Origin: Cylindrospermum sp. FACHB-282
Lineage (GTDB): Bacteria > Cyanobacteriota > Cyanobacteriia > Cyanobacteriales > Nostocaceae
DNA length: 58,597 nt
Assembly: GCF_014697195.1 (NCBI RefSeq)
Contig: NZ_JACJRJ010000040.1
Coordinates: 1-58,597 of the forward strand
Direction of reading: 5' to 3'
Shown here: positions 45,743 through 53,904 of the stretch, in pieces
How positions within the stretch are numbered: the stretch's first letter is position 1
How the letters are laid out: each line of letters starts with the position of its first letter
Made by a program: the position numbers and the translations under genes
Notes under the pieces: generated by a model
What the model was told of the DNA's origin: nothing
What the model saw: only the letters and a program-made list of their open reading frames with translations
The model's database searches: none

Positions 45743-46117
45743 TTGGATAACCAGATTATCAAACCTGAAACTCTGATTCAGCGGATCGCTTTATTGGCTC
45801 TAGCGATACTGCTAGCAGTCTCTTTCGGCCTTTTTGGTGTTCAGATAGTTCGAGCCTCCGATCCATACATCAAGAGTGTTCTATCGCGGACAGGAGACCC
45901 AGTGCAAGGACACGCGATCTTTCAAATCAACTGTGCTGGGTGTCATGGCTTAGAAGCCGCTGGGCTAGTAGGGCCTAGTTTGCAAGGCGTCTCTAAGCAC
46001 AAATCTCAGTATGGACTGATTCACCAAGTTATTAGTGGTGAAACCCCACCCATGCCAAAATTCCAACCGAGCTCCCAAGAAATGGCAGACCTTTTGAGTT
46101 ATTTGGAAAGTCTTTGA
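45743..46117 (+). CDS. cytM: c-type cytochrome CytM
   Basis: 124 residues with a TTG start (no ATG available in frame). An uncleaved-looking N-terminal helix (IALLALAILLAVSFGLFGV) anchors the protein. The haem site is CAGCH in INCAGCHGLEAAGLVGPSL, and the axial Met is probably in TPPMPKFQPS, followed by EMADLLSYLESL. This is the CytM pattern. CytM is a low-potential thylakoid/plasma-membrane cytochrome that tunes photosynthetic and respiratory electron flow, matching the petG neighbour. Confidence 0.92.
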   Translation: MDNQIIKPETLIQRIALLALAILLAVSFGLFGVQIVRASDPYIKSVLSRTGDPVQGHAIFQINCAGCHGLEAAGLVGPSLQGVSKHKSQYGLIHQVISGETPPMPKFQPSSQEMADLLSYLESL

Positions 46118-46890
46118 TATGTGATTTTAAATCAACCATCAGACTAAAAAGGTTGCTAACCGATAGCAACTGCTTGGTGTATGCTGTGTGCGACATTATG
46201 GCGATCGCACTGAATTTACCACTTCCCTAGGTTATTCTTGTCGTTTTAATTCGGTAATTGCTTTCTGTTTTTCCTTATTAATAATATGCAATTTATTTTG
46301 CATGATTACTTAATACTTGTGCTGTCTAGTAAGCATGAATAATATTTTTTGTCAATGAGTAACTCCTATTTAAGAGTTTATACTTAGGCAACAATGATTA
46401 TCGTTGCTGTTTAGTGATTTTATTAGAAATCCGCGGAGGCTTTCTTAGATATGGCTGCTGTATAAAATATCTATCTTTAGACATACTTTGTTCACAATTG
46501 CTTGTTACACAGTACATTTCCCATGGTGGATTGACTTAAATGGATTTACATATGTTATGATTTGTGTAGTTATAACGTTGTGTTTTGTATTGGCTTCTAA
46601 GTTACTAACCAATAAATAATTTGCTGGTTTAAGCTAAAATAGCCTAATTTGGAACTAAAAAGCCAATTAAAGCAAATTTGAAAATTTTTTAACACACAAC
46701 TGTTCCTTAATAAAGTTAAACTTTTGTAACGAGTAACTCAGGATTTAAACATATCTGAGTTTTCAGAAATTACTGAGGTATGCTTTTTGCTGGGCATAAA
46801 TTTAACTAAATTAAAGACCTTGTACTGATATTGTGACTGAATAGAGTAGAGTGTAGTGATTCATGTTCTTTTTTAGCCATTTCATTTTAT

Positions 46891-47050
46891 GGTTTGAAAC
46901 TAATGCTAAAAAACAGCGCTCTGAGCATTAATCATGGCTGTAATCTCAAATGTCAGCCTGGAGATAGAAAATATGAGTAGTTTACTAAGATAAGAGTTTT
47001 GCAAATCGGAAACTTGCTAGAGACAAACATAGGAGAGTTAATCAAAATTT
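46891..47050 (+). repeat. mys leader repeat, copy A
   Basis: First copy of the duplicated leader segment; starts GGTTTGAAACTAATGC and ends near ATCAAAATTT. See copy B at 47118. Conserved blocks are interrupted by unmatched spacers, so the duplication is old. Confidence 0.7.
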
Positions 47051-47117
47051 AGGTAAACAAACTAAAAGTTCACGGTCATTTTGAGCCAAATAGAATGTAG
47101 CGAGTTTAACGATATAA

Positions 47118-47295
47118 GGTTTGATAGTAATGCTAAAAAACAGCGACATAAGGGTTAATCAGGGTTCTAATCTCAAATTAAAGCTTGGAGATAAACGATA
47201 TGAACATTTATCCAGGACAGAAGTTTTAAGAAATCGAACAATCGGAAAGCCACTAAGGTTAAACATAGTGGAATAAAGCTGAATCAAGATAAATT
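47118..47295 (+). repeat. mys leader repeat, copy B
   Basis: Second copy; starts GGTTTGATAGTAATGC and ends near CAAGATAAATTT, about 320 bp before the mysA start. It shares at least five blocks of 8-18 bases with copy A in the same order. Confidence 0.7.
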
Positions 47296-47614
47296 TTCCC
47301 TCATTTAAGTCAAAAATCCCGAAAGAAGGAGTGTAAGTGTTATGGCAAGATATTACTAGTGGGACTATTTGACTAGTTTAGAGTTTATCATGAATGGGAG
47401 GTTAACCCACCTACATAATGTGTTCAAATGAATGATGTTGTTTAATAATATTGCCAGTCAGTCAGAAAAGTAAGCTTTTTTATTGAAAGCTCTTTTTATA
47501 GTGCTTTTAATCTCAAACGATAAAGAGCATTACTTCTTGGTGGCATATATTAGGATCAATCGCAGTTATTACCGAAATCTCACAATTTTTTTAATGGCAA
47601 TAAGGTCAACAGAC

Positions 47615-48844
47615 ATGAATAAAGTTCAAGCATCCTTTGAAGCTACAGAAACTGCATTTCACGTGCAAGGTTACGAAAAAATCGATTTTAGTCTTGTCTA
47701 TGTGAACGGTGTATTTGATATTAAAAACCGAGAAATCGCAGATAGTTATGCGAAATTTGGTCGCTGTCTGACAGTAATTGATGCTAATGTCTATGAACTT
47801 TATCGGGAGCAGATAAAGTCATATTTTAGGCACTATGACATTGAACTCACAGTATTTCCCATTATCATTACTGAGCCAGATAAAAGCCTTGCAAGTTTTG
47901 AAAAAATTGTTGATGCTTTTTCAGACTTTGGCTTAGTTCGTAAGGAACCAGTCTTAGTCGTCGGTGGTGGTCTAATTACTGATGTGGCTGGGTTTGCTTG
48001 CGCTGCTTACCGTCGCAAGAGTAACTACATTCGCATTCCTACCACGTTGATTGGTTTAATCGATGCAGGTGTAGCGATTAAGGTAGCAGTTAATCATCGC
48101 AAGTTGAAAAATCGTTTGGGAGCATATCATGCACCTTTGAAAGTGATCCTAGATTTTTCATTTTTGAAAACCTTGCCAACAGCTCAAGTTCGTAATGGTA
48201 TGGCAGAGTTAGTGAAAATTGCTGTGGTTGCTAACTCTGAAGTGTTTAAACTGCTATACGAATATGGCGAAGAACTGCTTGCAACTCACTTTGGGAACGT
48301 GAATGGTACACCGGAACTTAAAGATATTGCCCATAAAGTCAACTATGAGGCAATCAAAACCATGCTGGAGTTAGAGACTCCTAACTTGCATGAAATAGAC
48401 CTTGATCGCGTCATTGCCTATGGTCACACTTGGAGTCCTACCCTAGAATTAGCACCTCACATACCCCTTTATCATGGTCACGCGGTCAATATAGATATGG
48501 CTTTGTCTGCAACCATTGCAGCACAACGGGGCTATATTCCAACTGGAGAGCGCGATCGCATCCTAGACTTGATGAGTCGTATAGGTTTATCACTCGATCA
48601 TCCTCTACTAGATGGAGATTTACTGGCTGTTGCTACTCAGTCTATTAGCCTGACACGAGATGGCAAACAACGGGCAGCCATGCCTTGTCCTATTGGTGAG
48701 TGCTTCTTTGTCAATGATCTGACTCGTGAAGAACTTGATGCTGCCTTAGCTGAACACAAACGTCTTTGTGCTAAATACCCTCGTGGTGGAGAAGGCGTTG
48801 ACGCATACATTGAAACTCAAGAAGCCCAGCTATTGGGAGTATAA
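47615..48844 (+). CDS. mysA: 2-demethyl-4-deoxygadusol synthase
   Basis: Start set at ATG 47615 ([12 protein letters not shown]), 409 residues, matching the family; the frame is open to 47483 but the added part is atypical. It is a dehydroquinate-synthase-like sugar phosphate cyclase: [55 protein letters not shown], the metal-binding [13 protein letters not shown] and [12 protein letters not shown]. It cyclises sedoheptulose 7-phosphate to demethyl-4-deoxygadusol, the first step of mycosporine-like amino acid synthesis. mysB starts 4 bp after its stop. A duplicated leader lies upstream. Confidence 0.96.
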   Translation: MNKVQASFEATETAFHVQGYEKIDFSLVYVNGVFDIKNREIADSYAKFGRCLTVIDANVYELYREQIKSYFRHYDIELTVFPIIITEPDKSLASFEKIVDAFSDFGLVRKEPVLVVGGGLITDVAGFACAAYRRKSNYIRIPTTLIGLIDAGVAIKVAVNHRKLKNRLGAYHAPLKVILDFSFLKTLPTAQVRNGMAELVKIAVVANSEVFKLLYEYGEELLATHFGNVNGTPELKDIAHKVNYEAIKTMLELETPNLHEIDLDRVIAYGHTWSPTLELAPHIPLYHGHAVNIDMALSATIAAQRGYIPTGERDRILDLMSRIGLSLDHPLLDGDLLAVATQSISLTRDGKQRAAMPCPIGECFFVNDLTREELDAALAEHKRLCAKYPRGGEGVDAYIETQEAQLLGV

Positions 48845-48848
48845 AGAT

Positions 48849-49682
48849 ATGACGAGTGTTGTAGAACTCCAAACAGCTAGACCGATAACACCACACAGCA
48901 TCTTAGTAGCCCAGCTACAGCAAACCCTCAAATTAGCACAAGAGAACAACATTCCCGTAGAGATATTAGATTCTCTGCGGCAGGGAGTTCAATTAGCGGT
49001 GGGTTTAGATCCTTACTTGGATGATTACACCACCCCGGAATCAAGCGCATTAACAGCATTGGCGCAAAAAACTAGCATTGAAGACTGGAGCAAACGCTTC
49101 AGTGATGGTGAAACAGTGCGTCAACTAGAGCAGGAGATGCTCTCAGGACATCTTGAAGGACAGACATTGAAAATGTTTGTTCATATCACCAAGGCCAAGC
49201 GCGTTCTAGAAGTAGGAATGTTCACAGGGTATTCAGCCTTGGCAATGGCAGAAGCATTACCAAGGGATGGGCAACTCATAGGTTGCGAAGTAGATCCTTA
49301 TGTTGCCCAATTTGCTCTTCGTTGCTTTAGTGAGTCTCCCCACGGCCAGAAAATCGTCGTAGAAGTAGCACCTGCCCTAGAGACACTCCACAAGCTGGCT
49401 GCGAGAAAAGAAGTATTTGATCTGATCTTCATCGATGCAGATAAAAAAGAGTATGTAGAGTACTTCGAGATCATCTTGGATAGTAACTTACTGACTCCCG
49501 ACGGGTTAATCTGTGTAGATAACACTTTGTTGCAGGGACAAGTTTACCTACCACCAGAACAACGCACCGCCAATGGTGAAGCGATCGCTCAGTTCAACCG
49601 TGTTGTCGCCGCCGATCCTCGTGTAGAGCAAGTTCTGCTACCCATACGAGATGGTGTTACCCTGATTAGACGCGTGGTGTAA
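48849..49682 (+). CDS. mysB: O-methyltransferase forming 4-deoxygadusol
   Basis: 277 residues from ATG 48849 (MTSVVELQTARPIT), 4 bp after mysA. Class I SAM methyltransferase of the caffeoyl-CoA type: KRVLEVGMFTGYSALAMAEA (motif I), DLIFIDADKKEYVEYF and DGLICVDNTLLQGQVY. It methylates the hydroxyl of demethyl-deoxygadusol. Position and length match Nostoc/Anabaena MysB. The pair mysA-mysB is almost certainly translationally coupled. Confidence 0.96.
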   Translation: MTSVVELQTARPITPHSILVAQLQQTLKLAQENNIPVEILDSLRQGVQLAVGLDPYLDDYTTPESSALTALAQKTSIEDWSKRFSDGETVRQLEQEMLSGHLEGQTLKMFVHITKAKRVLEVGMFTGYSALAMAEALPRDGQLIGCEVDPYVAQFALRCFSESPHGQKIVVEVAPALETLHKLAARKEVFDLIFIDADKKEYVEYFEIILDSNLLTPDGLICVDNTLLQGQVYLPPEQRTANGEAIAQFNRVVAADPRVEQVLLPIRDGVTLIRRVV

Positions 49683-49821
49683 TCAAGGAATAAAGGAGAT
49701 GAGGAGAGAAATCTGAGGGATGAAGAAGATAAGAAGGAATAATTTTTCCCTTGCTTCCTCATCTCTAGAATTGCTCCCTCATCTCCCCTGCCTCCCCTGC
49801 TCCCCCTACTTTCAAAGACTT

Positions 49822-51219
49822 ATGACACAATCAATCCCTTTATCTCTGCCGAAATCTACAACGCCCTCAACGGGTGTCAGAGTAAAGGTAATGGCTCTAT
49901 TCAAAACTCTCGGTACTCTGACATTATTACTAATAGCCTTGCCGTTCAATGCTTTGATAGTATTGATATCTTTGCTGTGGGGCATTGTGCAATCGCCTTT
50001 TACGAAAAAAGCTGTCGTAGCTGCTCATCCTCAGACCATCTTGGTGAGTGGAGCCAAGATGACCAAAGCATTGCAACTTGTTCGTTGCTTCCATGGAGCA
50101 GGACACAGAGTTATTCTGATTGAAGGGCACAAATACTGGTTGTCTGGGCATAGATTTTCAAAGGCTGTCAGTCGTTTTTATACAGTTCCAGCACCGCAAG
50201 AAGAGCCAGAAGCCTATATCCAGGCGCTAGTAGAAATCGTTAAAAAGGAAAAGGTTGACGTTTATATACCTGTATGCAGTCCTGTAGCTAGTTACTACGA
50301 CTCTTTAGCAAAGCCTGCATTATCAGAATACTGCGAAGTTTTTCACTTCGATGCCGATATAACCAAGATGCTAGATGATAAATTTGCCTTCACTGATAAA
50401 GCGCGATCGCTTGGTTTATCTGTCCCCAAGTCTTTTAAAATCACAGACCCTCAACAAGTTATCAACTTCGATTTTAGTCAAGAAAGCCGCAAATATATTC
50501 TTAAAAGTATTGATTACGACTCCGTTCGCCGCTTAAATTTAACCAAACTTCCCTGCGACACCCCAGAAGAGACAGCAGCCTTTGTCAACAGTTTACCCAT
50601 CAGTCCAGAAAAACCTTGGATTATGCAAGAGTTTATTCCTGGTAAAGAGTTATGCACACATAGTACAGTGCGGGACGGGGAATTAAGATTGCATTGCTGT
50701 TCCAACTCTTCTGCCTTTCAAATCAACTATGAAAACGTCGAAAATCCCCAAATCCGTGCATGGGTGCAACACTTTGTCAAGAGTTTGGCACTGACTGGGC
50801 AAGTTTCTTTCGACTTTATCCAAGCTGAAGACGGTACAGTTTACGCCATTGAATGCAATCCCCGTATCCATTCGGCAATCACAATGTTCTACAATCATCC
50901 TGGTGTTGCAGACGCCTATCTTGGTAAAACTCCCCTAGCCGAACCTTTAGAACCCCTAGCTAGTAGCAAGCCCACCTACTGGATATATCACGAAATCTGG
51001 CGGCTAACTGGTATTCGTTCCTGGAAACAACTACAAACATCGGTTAAGACCATAGTGCGAGGCACCGATGCCATTTACCGCTTTGATGATCCTGTACCAT
51101 TTTTGACTTTGTATCACTGGCAGATTCCCTTACTTTTACTAAAAAATCTGCAACAACTCAAAGGATGGGTAAAAATAGACTTCAACATTGGTAAACTGGT
51201 GGAATTAGGTGGCGATTAA
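49822..51219 (+). CDS. mysC: ATP-grasp ligase forming mycosporine-glycine
   Basis: 465 residues from ATG 49822 (MTQSIPLSLPK); the frame is open to 49720 through low-complexity sequence. An N-terminal hydrophobic segment (TLTLLLIALPFNALIVLISL) precedes an ATP-grasp fold with TILVSGAKMTKALQLVRCFH, IMQEFIPGKELCTHSTV and FDFIQAEDGTVYAIECNPRI. It joins glycine to 4-deoxygadusol. It is separated from mysB by 139 bp containing fold-back purine/pyrimidine tracts. It resembles N. punctiforme MysC in length. Confidence 0.95.
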   Translation: MTQSIPLSLPKSTTPSTGVRVKVMALFKTLGTLTLLLIALPFNALIVLISLLWGIVQSPFTKKAVVAAHPQTILVSGAKMTKALQLVRCFHGAGHRVILIEGHKYWLSGHRFSKAVSRFYTVPAPQEEPEAYIQALVEIVKKEKVDVYIPVCSPVASYYDSLAKPALSEYCEVFHFDADITKMLDDKFAFTDKARSLGLSVPKSFKITDPQQVINFDFSQESRKYILKSIDYDSVRRLNLTKLPCDTPEETAAFVNSLPISPEKPWIMQEFIPGKELCTHSTVRDGELRLHCCSNSSAFQINYENVENPQIRAWVQHFVKSLALTGQVSFDFIQAEDGTVYAIECNPRIHSAITMFYNHPGVADAYLGKTPLAEPLEPLASSKPTYWIYHEIWRLTGIRSWKQLQTSVKTIVRGTDAIYRFDDPVPFLTLYHWQIPLLLLKNLQQLKGWVKIDFNIGKLVELGGD

Positions 51220-51308
51220 AAGACTATTTTCATCTTTCTGTCTTTGTGCCTTAGTGGTTAAATACAAAGGCAAAAATAAAAAAATATACATACTTAAGAA
51301 ATAAAATC

Positions 51309-52376
51309 ATGCCAGTACTTCGTATCCTTCATTTAGTTGGGTCTGCACACAATGATTTTTACTGTGATTTGTCACGCCTTTACGCCCAAGACTCTCTAGC
51401 CGCAACGGCAGAGCAATCGCGCTATGACTTTCAGATTGCATACATCACACCTGATCGCCAGTGGAGATTTCCTCACGGACTCAGTCGAGAAGATATTGCT
51501 CTGACCAAACCGATGCCTCTGTTTGATGCCATAGAGTTTATAACAGCACAAAACATTGACCTTGTGTTACCACAAATGTTTTGTATTCCGGGAATGACTC
51601 ACTACCGCGCCCTATTCGACCTGCTCAAAATCCCTTACATAGGCAATACTCCGGATATCATGGCAATAACGGCCCACAAAGCCAGAGCCAAAGCAATTGT
51701 CGAAGCAGCAGGGGTGAAAGTGCCTCGTGGCGAACTGCTCCGCCAAGGAGAGGTTCCGACAATTACACCTCCAGCAGTCGTCAAACCTGTAAGTTCCGAC
51801 AACTCTCTAGGGGTGTCCTTAGTCAAAGAGGCTAGTGATTATGACGCGGCTCTGAAGCAAGCATTTGAACATGCTTCGGAGGTCATTGTAGAAGAATTCA
51901 TCGAACTTGGTCGAGAAGTCAGATGCGGCATCATTGTCAAAGATGGGCAACTAGTGGGTTTACCCCTTGAAGAATATCTGGTAGACCCCCACGAGAAACC
52001 CATCCGCAACTATGCTGATAAACTCAAACAAACGGACGATGGCAACTTGGATTGTGCCGCTAAAGATAATATCAAAGCTTGGATGGTAGATCCTAACGAC
52101 CCGATCACCGAAAAGGTTCAGCAAGTGGCTTATAAGTGCCATCAGGCTTTGGGTTGCCGCCACTACAGTTTATTTGACTTCCGCATCGATCCAAAGGGAC
52201 AACCTTGGTTTTTAGAAGCCGGGTTGTATTGTTCTTTTGCCCCCAAAAGTGTGATTTCCTGTATGGCGAAAGCAGCGGGAATTTCTCTAAATGAGTTATT
52301 AATGACGGTTATCAATGAAACATTAGGCAATATTGACACTCCCCGCGCTAAAGCGACGGGGATTCTACATTCATAG
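51309..52376 (+). CDS. mysD: D-Ala-D-Ala ligase-like mycosporine ligase; 3' end from an IS relic
   Basis: 355 residues. ATP-grasp motifs are PYIGNTPDIMAITAHKARAK, PAVVKPVSSDNSLGVSLVKE, VIVEEFIELGREVRCGI and YSLFDFRIDPKGQPWFLEAG. MysD condenses a second amino acid (serine, threonine or glycine) with mycosporine-glycine, giving shinorine, porphyra-334 or mycosporine-2-glycine. The last dozen residues (TPRAKATGILHS) are encoded by the right end of a decayed tnpB element starting near 52333, so the native tail has been replaced. The catalytic core is complete. It lies 89 bp after mysC. Confidence 0.93.
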   Translation: MPVLRILHLVGSAHNDFYCDLSRLYAQDSLAATAEQSRYDFQIAYITPDRQWRFPHGLSREDIALTKPMPLFDAIEFITAQNIDLVLPQMFCIPGMTHYRALFDLLKIPYIGNTPDIMAITAHKARAKAIVEAAGVKVPRGELLRQGEVPTITPPAVVKPVSSDNSLGVSLVKEASDYDAALKQAFEHASEVIVEEFIELGREVRCGIIVKDGQLVGLPLEEYLVDPHEKPIRNYADKLKQTDDGNLDCAAKDNIKAWMVDPNDPITEKVQQVAYKCHQALGCRHYSLFDFRIDPKGQPWFLEAGLYCSFAPKSVISCMAKAAGISLNELLMTVINETLGNIDTPRAKATGILHS

Positions 52377-52623
52377 ACTCGCCGTTAGACAACAGGCTTG
52401 CGCCAATCGCCCAAGAGGGCAAATCTCCTGTAGCGTAAATGACCGTATCCCTACCGTACTCAGTCCTAGTTTCAAGCTGTTTCTCAGGGGTTTTCAGCAT
52501 TTTCCTTATAAAAAGGCGTTGCAGAATTGATGCAATGTACTGAATATCAGTGTATCTCAAATGCAATCTGCTGTATCCCTCTTCTGTCACTTTCCCCAGA
52601 TGAAAAGATGTAACCCTTACCAC
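52333..52623 (-). mobile_element. Decayed IS200/IS605 (tnpB) element, right end
   Basis: Read on the minus strand, the right end is GAATCCCCG...CGGGGAGTGTCAA, the same form as the right end at 30917-30948. An open frame at 52348-52623 encodes a TnpB-like C-terminal tail (RDTVIYATGDLPSWAIGASL...MNVESPSL) whose stop lies in the hairpin. Catalytic domains are gone. The element's end lies inside the mysD reading frame. Confidence 0.65.
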
Positions 52624-52670
52624 ACAAGAGCTTTAGTCCAAAGTAATGATGTAATCCTGTACTAAGTAAC

Positions 52671-53648
52671 CTACTTGTCAATTTGGTGGTCTGCCAGAAA
52701 CTCGATGAGCAGTTTGTTGACTTCAACTGGGCGTTCTTGCTGAACCCAGTGACCAGCCCCCGGTAGCAATACCTTCTGCCTCAAGTTGGGGACGTTCTGC
52801 TCTAAAGTGTCGAACGCTTCACGGTACATCGTGATTACCGCATCCGCTTCTCCTGCCACAAACAGCGTCGGCTGGCGAATCTTTGCCCCACTGAGGAACG
52901 GGTTTAGTTCCCAGATTCTGTCCATATTTCGATACCAGTTCAACCCTCCCCGGAAACCAGTCCGCTCAAACTCAGAGGTAAAAAAGTCGATATCCTGCTC
53001 TGTTAACCAGGTGGGAAGCTTATCTGGTACAGAACAGGTATCCAGTAACTTCTCCGACTTGCTGAACAGGAAGCGCCAACGCTTTGAAGGTGGTGGATCT
53101 CCTGAAGCAGAGTAAAGGAATGCACGTATACTTGTGCGGACATCTGACTCTAGTTCTGCTTCCGCTTTGCCCGGTTCTTGGAAGTACAGCTGATAGAACT
53201 CCTGCTCGCCTGCCATCAGCTTCATCGCTTCTGTCGGTCGTATGTCATCCCAGGTGCGGGGTAGATAGGGCACACTGAGCAAGGTAAGAGCACGGAACAT
53301 ATCTGGACGGAGCAGGGCGCAATACCATGCCACGAGTGCACCCCAATCGTGCCCGACGATAAATGCTTGTTCTTCGCCTAAAGCATTAACCAGACCAACG
53401 ATATCGCCCACCAACTGAAAAACATGGTAAGCCTCAATTGCTTCTGGTCGGTCGGTCTGTCCGTAGCCGCGTTGGTCGGGTGCCACTGCATGAAATCCCG
53501 CCTCAGCTAATGCAGATAACTGATGTCGCCAAGAGTACCAACTTTCTGGAAAGCCGTGACATAAGATGACCAGTTTACCTTGCCCCTGTTCGGCAATGTG
53601 CATCTTGATGCTGTTGGTTTCGATAAAACGGTGAGTTACCGAAGTCAT
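52671..53648 (-). CDS. Alpha/beta hydrolase, epoxide hydrolase-like
   Basis: 325 residues. The oxyanion motif is CHGFPESWYSWRHQL, the loop APDQRGYGQTDRP is typical, the nucleophile Asp is in IVGHDWGALVAWYCALLRPD, and the C-terminal His is in PGAGHWVQQERPVEVN, with an acidic residue in VAGEADAV. This is the soluble epoxide hydrolase/haloalkane dehalogenase branch with a cap domain. The substrate is unknown. It converges on the mys cluster but has no evident role there. Confidence 0.9.
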   Translation of the reverse strand: MTSVTHRFIETNSIKMHIAEQGQGKLVILCHGFPESWYSWRHQLSALAEAGFHAVAPDQRGYGQTDRPEAIEAYHVFQLVGDIVGLVNALGEEQAFIVGHDWGALVAWYCALLRPDMFRALTLLSVPYLPRTWDDIRPTEAMKLMAGEQEFYQLYFQEPGKAEAELESDVRTSIRAFLYSASGDPPPSKRWRFLFSKSEKLLDTCSVPDKLPTWLTEQDIDFFTSEFERTGFRGGLNWYRNMDRIWELNPFLSGAKIRQPTLFVAGEADAVITMYREAFDTLEQNVPNLRQKVLLPGAGHWVQQERPVEVNKLLIEFLADHQIDK

Positions 53649-53904
53649 ATTTCCTCAATTCGTTTTTTAGGGTAGATGCAGCTTTAGAATTCTAGATTGA
53701 ACCCTAGAACAAGAAATAACCAAAGCCAACAATTTACAGGATGAGGACAAGTTTCTAAATATCCTTAGACCTGATAAATTCTAACTAGGACTTACGCAAA
53801 AACTCTCTCAAACTTTTCTTCCTTTGCGCTCTACAGCCCTTTGGGCATCGCTGCGCGCGGGCGTTATTTGCGGTTTGTTTCTTCAAGATTTGGCCGAAGT
53901 CCTG

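Larger units (their letters stand above)
46118..47614. promoter_or_regulatory. Long mysA leader region with a diverged tandem duplication
   Basis: About 1.5 kb without a convincing gene, very AT-rich. Near the right end a segment of about 160 bp occurs twice: 46891-47050 and 47118-47295. Both begin GGTTTGA, then TAATGCTAAAAAACAGCG, then share GTTAATCA or ATTAATCA, TAATCTCAAAT, TGGAGATA and an ATATGA. Such conservation between diverged copies suggests a transcribed leader or protein-binding sites controlling the mys genes. No further structure is seen left of 46890. Confidence 0.6.

Noticed and set aside
47483-47614. 44-residue N-terminal extension of MysA
   Set aside because: Family members start at [10 protein letters not shown]-like sequence; the added codons have no conserved character.
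47615-52376. Alternative reading of the cluster as an aminocyclitol (valiolone-type) pathway
   Set aside because: The cyclase is joined to a methyltransferase and two ATP-grasp ligases in the mys order and matches MysA motifs, which fits mycosporines and not aminocyclitol antibiotics.
52786-53278. Plus-strand ORFs opposite the hydrolase gene
   Set aside because: Shadows of a well-supported coding region on the minus strand.
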